The position numbers and the translations under genes were made by a program. A DNA stretch of 64,000 nt from positions 109,240 through 173,239 of the forward strand of contig JANQGQ010000031.1 in NCBI GenBank assembly GCA_028277185.1. The letters are read 5' to 3'. The notes beneath the pieces were generated by a model. That model did not search any database. It had not been told where the DNA came from and saw only the letters and a list, made by a program, of their open reading frames with translations. Below are positions 43,973-50,911 of this stretch, in pieces (the first letter of the stretch is position 1; the number at the start of each line of letters is the position of its first letter). The DNA is from Woeseiaceae bacterium (GTDB lineage: Bacteria > Pseudomonadota > Gammaproteobacteria > Steroidobacterales > Woeseiaceae).

Positions 43973-44206
43973 ATGAGCCAGGCGACGATACAAGACTGGA
44001 CCGTGGCTGCCGTATCGCTCAGGTTCGACAACAAGCAGGACGTGCGCTACCGCGTCTATCGCGAGGGCAACCGGCACTTCCAGGAGATCCGCGATATCGA
44101 CGACCGTCCAATCCACACGCTGGAACTGCCTGACGGTATGAAGCTCGATACCACGAGCTATGAGGTCCTGCTGCGCTACGTGCTTCTCGACGTCGTTGCG
44201 GCCTGA
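43973..44206 (+). CDS. 77-aa protein of unknown function under a sigma-54-type promoter
   Basis: ATG at 43973 with GAGGAG 9 bp upstream; an earlier in-frame ATG at 43907 lies inside the promoter, so it is not used. The protein begins MSQATIQDWTVAAVSLRFDN and looks like a small alpha-beta domain: WTVAAVSLRF, VRYRVYREGNRHFQEIRDID, IHTLELPDGM, YEVLLRYVLLDVVA. No signal peptide or helix span is seen. No family is recognised. A single-gene transcript is likely because the next gene begins 94 bp on. Confidence 0.65.
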   Translation: MSQATIQDWTVAAVSLRFDNKQDVRYRVYREGNRHFQEIRDIDDRPIHTLELPDGMKLDTTSYEVLLRYVLLDVVAA

Positions 44207-44300
44207 GGAGGCCGCCAACGCCCGACGCGTCGCGTTGAGCTGCTAAACTGGCGGCTCAAGTCCAAAGCCGCGACATTCGCCGCGGCTCCGGAGATGCGGC

Positions 44301-44621
44301 ATGGACGGTAATCGTCACATCGAGAGTCTGGATCACGGTCTGCCCGAGGGGCTTCCCGAGGAGATTGCGCCGACGATACTCGCGGCGGTGGCGTCGGGCC
44401 GAAAGATCGAAGCGATCAAACTCCTGCGCGGCGCCACCGGCCTGGGTCTGCGGGAGGCCCGCACTATCGTGGACCAGCTCGAGGCGGATTTCGGCGCGAG
44501 CGATCAGCCGGTGCCTCAAGCTCCCGGCTTTAGCGAAGAGGGCGGCGCGAAAAGCCTCGTCGTCATAGGGGTGGCGCTATTGGTCGGCTACCTGCTCTAT
44601 CGCTACTTCACCGGCGGCTGA
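44301..44621 (+). CDS. Small membrane-anchored protein with an L7/L12 C-terminal-like domain
   Basis: 106 aa with GGAG 8 bp before the ATG. Residues about 25-62 (ILAAVASGRKIEAIKLLRGA then TGLGLREARTIVDQLE) resemble the C-terminal domain of ribosomal L7/L12, including the KIEAIKLLR-TGLGLxEA pattern, which is the surface that recruits translation GTPases. A C-terminal helix (SLVVIGVALLVGYLLYRYF) anchors it in the membrane. Such stand-alone tethered domains are known as conserved hypotheticals. The role is unknown. Confidence 0.75.
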   Translation: MDGNRHIESLDHGLPEGLPEEIAPTILAAVASGRKIEAIKLLRGATGLGLREARTIVDQLEADFGASDQPVPQAPGFSEEGGAKSLVVIGVALLVGYLLYRYFTGG

Positions 44622-44864
44622 TGGCGACACCCGGCGGGCGGGCCGCCGCGTGCGTTCCGACGTCTATCCGGCTCACTGCAGCCGTGCCCGGGGCACTCAA
44701 CGACCCGGATCCGGATAGTTTGCGCAGAGAGCTGCCGACGCAGCCGGCCAGCAGGGCCGCGAGGCAATGGTCGGGCCTTGAGATTGCCCGGGCCGGCACC
44801 ATATCCGACGTCAATCCCGCACACAACGCAGCTGCGTATGCGCAGCGCAAGGAGACATGGGCGA
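44622..44864. other. 243-bp gap; only a doubtful ORF
   Basis: A frame from 44621 to 44890 begins with a TGATG overlap, but its composition is Ala/Arg/Pro-rich, it has no ribosome-binding site of its own, and it overlaps the next gene by 26 bp. I find no regulatory site. AAGGAG near 44849 serves the following gene. Confidence 0.4.
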
Positions 44865-45206
44865 ATGAACAACGACAATCCGACGGCTGATCACGTGACG
44901 GACGAGGCGCCTGCCTCAGGCGGGGTCGAAGCTAACCTCAAGTCCCGCGACACCTGGATTCGCCTGGTGTTCATGATCATCTACTACGTGATACTCAGCA
45001 TCGCTGGCATCGTGGCAGGCGCGGTCATCGTGCTGAGCTTCCTGCACGTGCTGTTCACGGGCGAGCGCAACGTGTCCCTGATGCAGGCCGGGCGGACAAT
45101 CGCGCGCTACGTTCGTGAGATTCTCGAGTACCTGACCTACAACACTGACGACAAGCCGTTCCCGTTCGGCCGCGAGCTGCCGCCGGCCGGCAGCGACAAC
45201 TCCTGA
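44865..45206 (+). CDS. DUF4389 family membrane protein
   Basis: 113 aa from ATG 44865, AAGGAG being about 10 bp upstream. A polar acidic N terminus is followed by one long hydrophobic segment, RLVFMIIYYVILSIAGIVAG then AVIVLSFLHVLFTGE, probably two helices. The amphipathic IARYVREILEYLTYNTDDKP FPFG region (two contiguous parts) is the DUF4389 signature. Function unknown. It ends at a strong bidirectional hairpin. Confidence 0.82.
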   Translation: MNNDNPTADHVTDEAPASGGVEANLKSRDTWIRLVFMIIYYVILSIAGIVAGAVIVLSFLHVLFTGERNVSLMQAGRTIARYVREILEYLTYNTDDKPFPFGRELPPAGSDNS

Positions 45207-45208
45207 TC

Positions 45209-45241
45209 GATCGCGGCGGGGACATCGTCCCCGCCGCGATC
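45209..45241. terminator. Bidirectional hairpin between convergent genes
   Basis: GATCGCGGCGGGGAC (45209-45223) and GTCCCCGCCGCGATC (45227-45241) pair perfectly over a 3-nt loop. It sits exactly between the DUF4389 gene and the convergent 84-aa gene, so it probably ends transcription from both sides, although neither side has a long T-tract. Confidence 0.7.
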
Positions 45242-45494
45242 ACACCATCATCTCCCGCTGCGCCGGCTGCCAGTGCGTCAGATTGACGTGCGCGCCGCCG
45301 ACGCCCAGGCTTCGCACCCAGCGCGCGGCCGCATCCAGCGTAGCCCAGGTACGAATCTTCCCCGCGCGGGTTTCCGCGGTGACCGGGCCGTTGGGAGTCC
45401 GGGCCTCGACGTGAAATCGGGCCCCCGAGGCAATGATGCTGACGTTCTTGACCGCGCCCGCGGAAACGAGCGCTCTCAGCATGCGTTCATCCAT
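45240..45494 (-). CDS. 84-aa conserved protein, partner of the RHH gene (partition-associated-like)
   Basis: Its ATG overlaps the RHH gene's stop (8-bp overlap), with GAGGA upstream. The sequence begins MDERMLRALVSAGAVKNVSI and carries RTWATLDAAARWVRSLGVGG and VNLTHWQPAQREMM, patterns I associate with small plasmid proteins annotated as partition-associated (ParC-like), though this is from memory and not a search. It could be the second member of an antitoxin-toxin-like or plasmid-maintenance pair. Confidence 0.55.
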   Translation of the reverse strand: MDERMLRALVSAGAVKNVSIIASGARFHVEARTPNGPVTAETRAGKIRTWATLDAAARWVRSLGVGGAHVNLTHWQPAQREMMV

Positions 45495-45681
45495 TGCTGT
45501 TCCTCACGCCATTGGTCGGCGTATCGACGACAGGAATGCCGGAATCCTTGCAGTGCCGCCGGATCAGAACCTCGACCATGTTGGCGACACTGCGGTGCTC
45601 GCGCGCCGCGGCTTCCCGCACGGCGTCCTTGAGCGCCGGGCTGATGCGGAGATTGAGCGTTGCGGCCTTGGTTCGCGGCAT
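45487..45681 (-). CDS. Ribbon-helix-helix (RHH) DNA-binding protein
   Basis: 64 aa. ATLNLRISPALKDAVREAAA forms the beta strand and first helix, and EHRSVANMVEVLIRRHC the second helix; this is the RHH fold of CopG/Arc-type antitoxins and repressors. A 10-bp inverted repeat ends directly at its ATG, so it is probably autoregulated. The overlapping second gene is likely its partner. Confidence 0.75.
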   Translation of the reverse strand: MPRTKAATLNLRISPALKDAVREAAAREHRSVANMVEVLIRRHCKDSGIPVVDTPTNGVRNSNG

Positions 45682-45719
45682 GCGTTACATTGTATGTTAA
45701 TTGCGGTTAAATGTAACGC
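45682..45719 (-). promoter_or_regulatory. Operator-promoter of the RHH module (leaderless start candidate)
   Basis: GCGTTACATT (45682-45691) and AATGTAACGC (45710-45719) are a perfect 10-bp inverted repeat. On the minus strand GTTACA (in the outer arm) and TACAAT are 17 bp apart as -35/-10, and the TACAAT is followed 7 bp later by the A of the RHH ATG. The start point and the start codon would coincide, and no Shine-Dalgarno is visible, so a leaderless mRNA repressed by its own product is likely. Confidence 0.6.
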
Positions 45720-45890
45720 CTTTGCACCGCTGTTGTTATCGCCCGCGGCCGATCTGGCCGTTCGGGATGGCGAAGGCTGCCGTGTCCGACCGCGGATCTT
45801 GGGCGCTCACGTGCTGCAGGCCGTGTGCCTGCGGTGGAAGATCGTGTGGCGCCAGGCCTTCCGCTGTCACGCCGCATGGCGCGGCGGAGG

Positions 45891-48122
45891 CTAAATCGCG
45901 CGGTCGGGCGCGAGCTTTGCGAGGAGCGGCCCCCAATCGTCGTTCGCTTCGGCAGTCTTTACCGATTCACGCAGGATTCGCTGGCGCTCCTCGATATCGG
46001 CGACGATGGCCGCGTAGCGCGGGTCGTCCCGCAGCGTGTCGAGGAGCGGGTTCTCCTCGATGGACCAGAAGTCGAACAGCTGCAGTCCGACGAAGCCTTC
46101 GTTGACGGCGGCCTCGAGCGCGTTCAGGGCGAACTGCTGCTGACCGAGCAGCGCGAGGATCTCCACGTCGAGGATGCCGTGACCGGCGAAGCCGAGCCGT
46201 GGCCTGTCCTCGACGACCGTGCGCGCGCTCGTGAGTATGTCGCGTGCTTTGCCGGCTTCGCCGAGCTGCTGTAGCACGAAGGCGAACACGACGGCGTCCT
46301 TGACGTTGAATCGGTCGACCAGATCGTCCCGATCCAGCGCCAGCGTGGGTACGTCATCGAGAATGATGTCCCGCGCTCTGGCGAACTCACCGACCATGAT
46401 TGCATGCCGGGCCAGGAACTTCGCCACCATCGGCGGCGCTTCGCCCGATGCCTGAAATTCGCTGAGGGCGGCGACGCCGCGCTCGACGTCGCCACCCAGG
46501 ACGTCCACGAATGCGGCGCCGAGCGGCGCGAACGGGTGCTCCGCTGGAAGGCTTTCGAGATAGCGCGTGACCAGCTCGGGTTCGCCGAGCGCCTGATAAG
46601 TGCCGATGAGCTGGCCGCCGTAGAGCGGGTCGTTCGTGGTCGCGGCGCCAAGCCGGTCCCAGGCGATGGCCTCGTCCAGCCGGCCCAGACGCTGCAGCGA
46701 CTGCGACAGATAGTTGTAGGGCTGGGACCAGTCGGGAAACTGGCGCGCCGCGCGGATCAGGAGTTCAAGGCTGTCGTCGTGGCGGCCGCGCAGCGCGAGG
46801 AAGTAGGCCAGATTGAGGTACGGGATGCGGCTCAGCGGATCCCGCGTGAGCGCCGTCGTCAGCAGCTGCACGCTCGATTCCAGGTTGCCCTGCTCCTGCC
46901 TCAGCGACGCCAGCCAGACGTAAGCATCGGTGTGACTCGCATCCAGCGCGAGCGCGGTTTCGAGGCTCTGCGCGGCTTCGTCGATAGTATTGCCGACGCG
47001 CCTCTCCTGCCACTGCTCGAGGAACAGCAACCCGCGCACCGCGTGAGCTTCGGCCAGCTCAGGGTCGATTTCGAGCGCGCGCCGCGAGGCTGCCTCGGCG
47101 ACCTCGTACGCTTCCGAACGGAGCACGCCCTGGTAGTTGACATACATGAGCAATACGGCTTTCGCGAGGCCTGCATGGGCGTGTGCAAACTGCGGGTCGA
47201 TCTCGATCGCCGCCTCGAATTGCCGGCGTGCGCGCTCGAGTGACTCGAACTGCCGCTCGGCTACTCCGCGCGCGCCCTCGGCGTACAGCGTGAAGGCCTC
47301 GATACTGTTCGTCGGCACCCGCGCGGAGCGCGAGGCGTCCTCCGGGCTTAGCGCGGTCTGCAGCGCGGCGGCAATGTGGTTCGTTATCTCCGACTGGATC
47401 GCGAACAGGTTCTCGGCCGTCAGTTCGCGGTCGAAGCGTTCGCTCCATAGCGGCCGTTCGCTCGTGCCCTCCCTGAGCGATACGTTGACCCGGACCTGGT
47501 TGCCCGCGCGCTGGACGCTGCCCTCGACGATCGTGCTCACGCCGAGCTCGCCCGCAATTTGCCGCAGGTTCTTCGACGTGTCGCGGTATTCGTTGACGGA
47601 GGTTCGCGAGATGACGTGCAGTGCGTCTATGCCGCTCAGTCGCGACAGCAAATCGCCATGAAGGCCGTCGGCGAACGCCTGATTCTCGGCATCGGCGCTC
47701 GTGTTGACGAAGGGAAGCACGGCAACCGAAGACAGATCCTCTGCGACCGTCACCGGCGCCGGCACACCCGCGCTGCGGATGCCGGATATGTTGAACGTCA
47801 GAGATACGCCGAGCGCGATGGCAAGCAGGCCGATGAGGAGGCGATTACCGCCGCGACGATTCGTTGCCGGTAAGGCGGTGCGATCGAGGTCGCGCTCGCG
47901 TTTCACGCCTTCCGGCGTGATCTCGAACACCCACGCGAATACCAGCGATACGAGGAAACCGGCGAAGACGATCAGCACGTAGACCTTAAAGACGTAGTCC
48001 GGAGCGCCGAAGAACTCCGGCAGCAGCACGGAACCCGCCTCGATCAGAATCCAGGCGATGAGCGCGTAGCCGGCCGCGACGCGCAGGACGTTGCGTCTGC
48101 GGAGTTCGTCGATCAGGTTCAT
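45891..48122 (-). CDS. TolB-like/TPR-repeat membrane protein
   Basis: 743 aa. Two helices at the N terminus (VAAGYALIAWILIEAGSVLL and VYVLIVFAGFLVSLVFAWVF) and a third near 95-113 are followed by a TolB-like domain (SVAVLPFVNTSADAENQAFA; ISRTSVNEYRDTSKNLRQIA; STIVEGSVQRAGNQVRVNVS). A TPR superhelix then runs from about 280 to 700 (for example ARRQFEAAIEIDPQFAHAHA). It resembles CadC/adenylate-cyclase-associated TPR proteins but has no DNA-binding or cyclase domain. Probably an envelope-located scaffold or sensor. Its leader contains the terminator of the C-rich RNA. Confidence 0.85.
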   Translation of the reverse strand: MNLIDELRRRNVLRVAAGYALIAWILIEAGSVLLPEFFGAPDYVFKVYVLIVFAGFLVSLVFAWVFEITPEGVKRERDLDRTALPATNRRGGNRLLIGLLAIALGVSLTFNISGIRSAGVPAPVTVAEDLSSVAVLPFVNTSADAENQAFADGLHGDLLSRLSGIDALHVISRTSVNEYRDTSKNLRQIAGELGVSTIVEGSVQRAGNQVRVNVSLREGTSERPLWSERFDRELTAENLFAIQSEITNHIAAALQTALSPEDASRSARVPTNSIEAFTLYAEGARGVAERQFESLERARRQFEAAIEIDPQFAHAHAGLAKAVLLMYVNYQGVLRSEAYEVAEAASRRALEIDPELAEAHAVRGLLFLEQWQERRVGNTIDEAAQSLETALALDASHTDAYVWLASLRQEQGNLESSVQLLTTALTRDPLSRIPYLNLAYFLALRGRHDDSLELLIRAARQFPDWSQPYNYLSQSLQRLGRLDEAIAWDRLGAATTNDPLYGGQLIGTYQALGEPELVTRYLESLPAEHPFAPLGAAFVDVLGGDVERGVAALSEFQASGEAPPMVAKFLARHAIMVGEFARARDIILDDVPTLALDRDDLVDRFNVKDAVVFAFVLQQLGEAGKARDILTSARTVVEDRPRLGFAGHGILDVEILALLGQQQFALNALEAAVNEGFVGLQLFDFWSIEENPLLDTLRDDPRYAAIVADIEERQRILRESVKTAEANDDWGPLLAKLAPDRAI

Positions 48123-48186
48123 GCGCGGATTATGACCCGTCCGCGCTCAAAATCGCAGCCCTGCGCCTGCGCGCATACTCCTGCGC

Positions 48187-48215
48187 AAAAAAAACCCCGC
48201 CTCAACGGGGCGGGG
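48187..48215 (-). terminator. Intrinsic terminator, minus strand
   Basis: CCCCGCC (48195-48201) pairs with GGCGGGG (48209-48215), loop of 7, and on the minus strand the stem is followed by eight T (48187-48194). This is a strong Rho-independent signal. It lies 65 bp before the TPR gene start. Confidence 0.88.
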
Positions 48216-48305
48216 TCAGGGGGAAATAAGAGCCGCTGCTTGGGGGGAGACGGGACAGCTCTTATTGAGGTCGATGACTCCATGGGGGAGATGGAATCAT
48301 CTGTT
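48187..48305 (-). ncRNA. Candidate C-rich-loop small RNA, divergent from the response regulator gene
   Basis: On the minus strand three structures follow in order. Hairpin 1 (48301 to 48273) has arms GATGAtTCCAT and ATGGAgTCATC with loop CTCCCCC. Hairpin 2 (48266 to 48225) has perfect 9-bp arms AATAAGAGC and GCTCTTATT with a loop containing TCTCCCCCC. A single-stranded linker TTTCCCCCTGA follows, then a GC-rich stem with eight T (48215 to 48187). No protein gene lies on this strand between here and 50900, so the terminator must end a non-coding RNA, or act as an attenuator in the leader of the TPR gene. The promoter is not clear. Confidence 0.6.
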
Positions 48306-48360
48306 ACGTGTACGATGAGTGTGAGTGTCGGGGAAACGCGGCACGCAAACATCTCGGTCC

Positions 48361-48386
48361 GGTTTCAGAATGTTTCTGAGTGTTTC
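48361..48386. promoter_or_regulatory. Triple 10-bp-phased GTTTC repeat (OmpR-family operator candidate)
   Basis: GGTTTC (48361), TGTTTC (48371) and TGTTTC (48381) are spaced by exactly 10 bp. OmpR/PhoB-family regulators bind such tandem direct repeats, one subunit per turn. The block is 53 bp before the response regulator ATG and about 60 bp upstream of the C-rich RNA on the other strand, so one operator could control both. Confidence 0.5.
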
Positions 48387-48438
48387 GGCCGGGAGTGGCG
48401 TGGCAGCCCCGTGACGCGATGAGCGCTAGACTGCATGC

Positions 48439-49140
48439 ATGAGCAAAGTACTTATCATCGATGACGACAGGAAGCACTCCGAGCTTCTGCAGGCGTACTT
48501 CAAACGTTTCGGGATTCAGCTCGTTTGTGCAAAGGACGCGGACGAGGGGTTTCGCAAGCTAAACCGGGAAGACCCGGATCTCCTGTTGCTCGACGTGATG
48601 CTTCCGGGCCGCGACGGCTTCGAGATTTGCCGCGAAGTCAGGAAGACCAGCAGCATTCCCATCATCATGTTGACCGCCCGTGGCGACGTCATTGACCGCG
48701 TGTCGGGACTCGAACTCGGCGCTGACGACTACGTGGGAAAGCCGTTCGAGCCGCGCGAACTGGTAGCGCGCGTGCAGGCGACCTTGCGGCGTACGGAAGC
48801 CGGCGGTGTCGATCAGTCGACCCTGCGTTTCGAAGGCCTGACTATCGACACCGACACGCGTTCGGTGCGGGTAGACGACCGGGCCGTCGACCTGACGTCG
48901 ATGGAGTACGAACTTCTGCTGATTCTCGCGAAGCGTCATGGCAAGAAACTGTCGCGCGACGATATCCTGAGCGAGCTGCGCGGTATCGATGCCGCGATCC
49001 TGACGCGGTCCGTCGACATCATGGTCAGCCGTCTGCGGCAAAAACTCGGCGACTCCGTCAAGCCGCCGCGATTCATCCAGACCGTGTGGGGCCGCGGCTA
49101 CTCGTTCATCGGTGTTCCGGTTTCCGACAAAGAGTCTTAG
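48439..49140 (+). CDS. OmpR-family response regulator (CpxR-like)
   Basis: 233 aa. The receiver domain has the acidic pocket IDDD, phospho-acceptor Asp52 in LLLDVMLPGRDG, Thr in PIIMLTARGD and Lys in DDYVGKPFEP. The C-terminal winged helix (SMEYELLLILAKRHGKKLSR; SVDIMVSRLRQKLGD; TVWGRGYSFIG) is OmpR/CpxR type. No Shine-Dalgarno precedes the ATG, and a TAGACT hexamer (48427-48432) lies 7 bp before it, so the message may be leaderless. The kinase gene follows 34 bp downstream. Confidence 0.92.
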   Translation: MSKVLIIDDDRKHSELLQAYFKRFGIQLVCAKDADEGFRKLNREDPDLLLLDVMLPGRDGFEICREVRKTSSIPIIMLTARGDVIDRVSGLELGADDYVGKPFEPRELVARVQATLRRTEAGGVDQSTLRFEGLTIDTDTRSVRVDDRAVDLTSMEYELLLILAKRHGKKLSRDDILSELRGIDAAILTRSVDIMVSRLRQKLGDSVKPPRFIQTVWGRGYSFIGVPVSDKES

Positions 49141-49174
49141 TACTCCAGCCAGGCGGTATTGATGGAGTACCAAC

Positions 49175-50515
49175 ATGTTCCGTGAACTGTCCCGATCGCT
49201 GTCGGTTCGCCTGCTGGTGATCTTTTTGTTGATGGGCGGACTGTTTGTCTTCGGAGCGTACCAGGCGCTGATCTGGGTCTACAACAGCGACGACATCCGC
49301 GGCCTGATCAGCGGCCACTTGTCGCTGCACGTGTACTACGTAAAGCAGGATATCGGCACACCGCCGAACATCGACAACGCACTGGCGATAACGGAACGCG
49401 TGCCGGTCGATATCCGGATTCTGGGTCCGGACATCGACTGGACATCGCATTCCGCCTTTCCCGAACTCGACCGGCTGGAGTTCGGGCCGAGCCCGGCGTT
49501 CAGCAGCGCGCGCAAGGCATGGGTGGACGAATTGAGCGGCGTGGAGTTTGCCGATCTGGACCAGCACCGGTTTCTCAAGATGCGTTCGGGCGCTTACGAC
49601 ATCGTCGTGGCGACACCGCCCATCGGCGAGTTGCCCACGGGTCCCGATCTGAGGGTCGTCATCGTCGGACTCGGACTTCTGGCGCTTACGATCGGCTATC
49701 TCACGGTCCAGTGGCTGTTCAAGCCGATCCGCGCGATCCGCGACGGCGCGCGGCATATCGGCCGCGGTAATTTCGACCACCGGATCACCGGAATCCGCAA
49801 GGATCAGCTCGGCGATCTCGCGAAAGCCATCAACAAGCTGGCCGGCGACGTCGAAGGGATGCTCGATGCGAAGCGCGCACTCCTCCTCGGCATCAGCCAC
49901 GAGCTCAGAACACCGTTGTCGAGGATGCGCCTGGGTCTCGAGTTTCTCGACAACGATGAAGATCGCGAGAAGCTGAAGGCCGAAGTGTCGGAGATGGAGA
50001 AGATCGTGTTGACGTTGCTCGAGGCGGAACGTCTGAACACCACGCACGCAAAGCTTGCGACGTCGCGTGTCGCGGTCTCTGAACTCGTCGAGGGCCTCGT
50101 GAACGACTTCTTCTCGCGCGAACGCGAGCGGATTCGCCTCGAGTTCCTGACGCCTGCGCTCAAGGCGGACATCGACGACGGGCGCGTGACGCTCATGCTC
50201 AAGAACCTGATCAGCAACGCGCTTCGCTACAGCAAGCCCGAAGATGGCCCCGTCGAGGTGACGGTCGATGCCGATGCGACCGATGTCGTGCTCAGAGTGC
50301 GGGACTACGGTCCGGGTATCCCGGAAGGCGAGGCGGAGCACATCGGCGAGCCGTTTTATCGCAGCGACCCGTCGCGTGCGCGGCACACGGGCGGAACGGG
50401 TCTGGGGCTCTATCTGGCGACGCTCGTTGCGCGAGCCCACGGCGGCACGCTCGAGCTGATATCGGTCGAAGGCCCCGGCGCCAGCTTCGAAGTCCGCTTG
50501 CCGCTCGGGGGCTAG
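49175..50515 (+). CDS. Sensor histidine kinase (CpxA-like)
   Basis: 446 aa. A first helix (LLVIFLLMGGLFVFGAYQAL, about 13-32), a periplasmic sensor of about 125 residues, a second helix (VVIVGLGLLALTIGYLTV), a HAMP segment, the H-box LLGISHELRTPLSRMR with His242, then the N box (LKNLISNALRYSK), G1 (RDYGPGIPEG) and G2 (HTGGTGLGLYLA). All catalytic motifs are intact. It phosphorylates the response regulator encoded just upstream. Its stop codon lies in the left arm of a 25-bp inverted repeat. Confidence 0.92.
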   Translation: MFRELSRSLSVRLLVIFLLMGGLFVFGAYQALIWVYNSDDIRGLISGHLSLHVYYVKQDIGTPPNIDNALAITERVPVDIRILGPDIDWTSHSAFPELDRLEFGPSPAFSSARKAWVDELSGVEFADLDQHRFLKMRSGAYDIVVATPPIGELPTGPDLRVVIVGLGLLALTIGYLTVQWLFKPIRAIRDGARHIGRGNFDHRITGIRKDQLGDLAKAINKLAGDVEGMLDAKRALLLGISHELRTPLSRMRLGLEFLDNDEDREKLKAEVSEMEKIVLTLLEAERLNTTHAKLATSRVAVSELVEGLVNDFFSRERERIRLEFLTPALKADIDDGRVTLMLKNLISNALRYSKPEDGPVEVTVDADATDVVLRVRDYGPGIPEGEAEHIGEPFYRSDPSRARHTGGTGLGLYLATLVARAHGGTLELISVEGPGASFEVRLPLGG

Positions 50516-50705
50516 TGGCCTGTAACCGCCGAATCGAGGATCAAAAGGTGCCAGACTTATTTTTGCTCAGCAAAAATAAGTCTGGCACCTTTTGATCCTC
50601 GCGCCTCCTCGCCATAGTGCCCGCTATGCCTCGTCGGCGCGCCTTGATCTCGGACGCCAATGACTCGCCCCGGACACTACCGATTCGGCGGTTACAGGCC
50701 ACTAG
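50512..50705. repeat. 194-bp element bounded by 25-bp perfect inverted repeats
   Basis: The arm CTAGTGGCCTGTAACCGCCG plus AATCG (50512-50536) is exactly inverted at 50681-50705. The left arm contains the kinase stop codon. Inside lies a 67-bp near-perfect palindrome and 79 bp of unpaired sequence. The size and symmetry recall a MITE or REP/BIME-like element, but no target duplication or transposase is seen. Confidence 0.75.
50535..50601. repeat. 67-bp perfect palindrome (33-bp arms, 1-nt centre)
   Basis: The arm starting CGAGGATCAAAAGGTGCCAG (50535) and ending TTATTTTTGCT is mirrored at 50569-50601, leaving one central base. As RNA it would fold into one very long hairpin, and as DNA it could extrude a cruciform. 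It could end transcription of the kinase operon, since runs of T and A flank the apex. Confidence 0.85.
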
Positions 50706-50769
50706 TACTCCGCGTGCCGCGCAGGGGCGGCCGGTCACATCGTTGCAACCTCCGCGTGTTCAACTGGCT

Positions 50770-50869
50770 CCGCAAGCAGGCAGCGGCCAGCTGTCGCCCG
50801 CTGCCAATAGCCGGACGCCTCCCCCCAACGTCCGGCCTTGCCCCCAGGCCTCCTCGCGGAGGCCTTTTT
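50770..50869 (+). ncRNA. Candidate second C-rich-loop small RNA downstream of the kinase gene
   Basis: On the plus strand: hairpin GGCAGCG (50779-50785)/CGCTGCC (50799-50805), then GCCGGACG (50810-50817)/CGTCCGGC (50829-50836) with loop CCTCCCCCCAA, then linker CTTGCCCCCA, then a strong intrinsic terminator. The loop shares CTCCCCCCAA with hairpin 2 of the upstream candidate RNA. No protein gene lies between the kinase stop and this terminator. The 5' end and promoter are unknown. Confidence 0.5.
50847..50869 (+). terminator. Intrinsic terminator, plus strand
   Basis: GGCCTCC (50847-50853) pairs with GGAGGCC (50858-50864) over a TCGC loop, followed by five T. It could end the candidate small RNA or the two-component operon. 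The convergent DUF3300 gene ends at 50912. Confidence 0.88.
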
Positions 50870-50911
50870 GCTGGTTTTGGCTGCCGGCGCGAGGCGCTCT
50901 GGTCGACGCCG

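Noticed and set aside
44621..44890. 89-codon frame with TGATG overlap
   Set aside because: No ribosome-binding site, biased composition and a 26-bp overlap with the DUF4389 gene; coupling alone is not enough.
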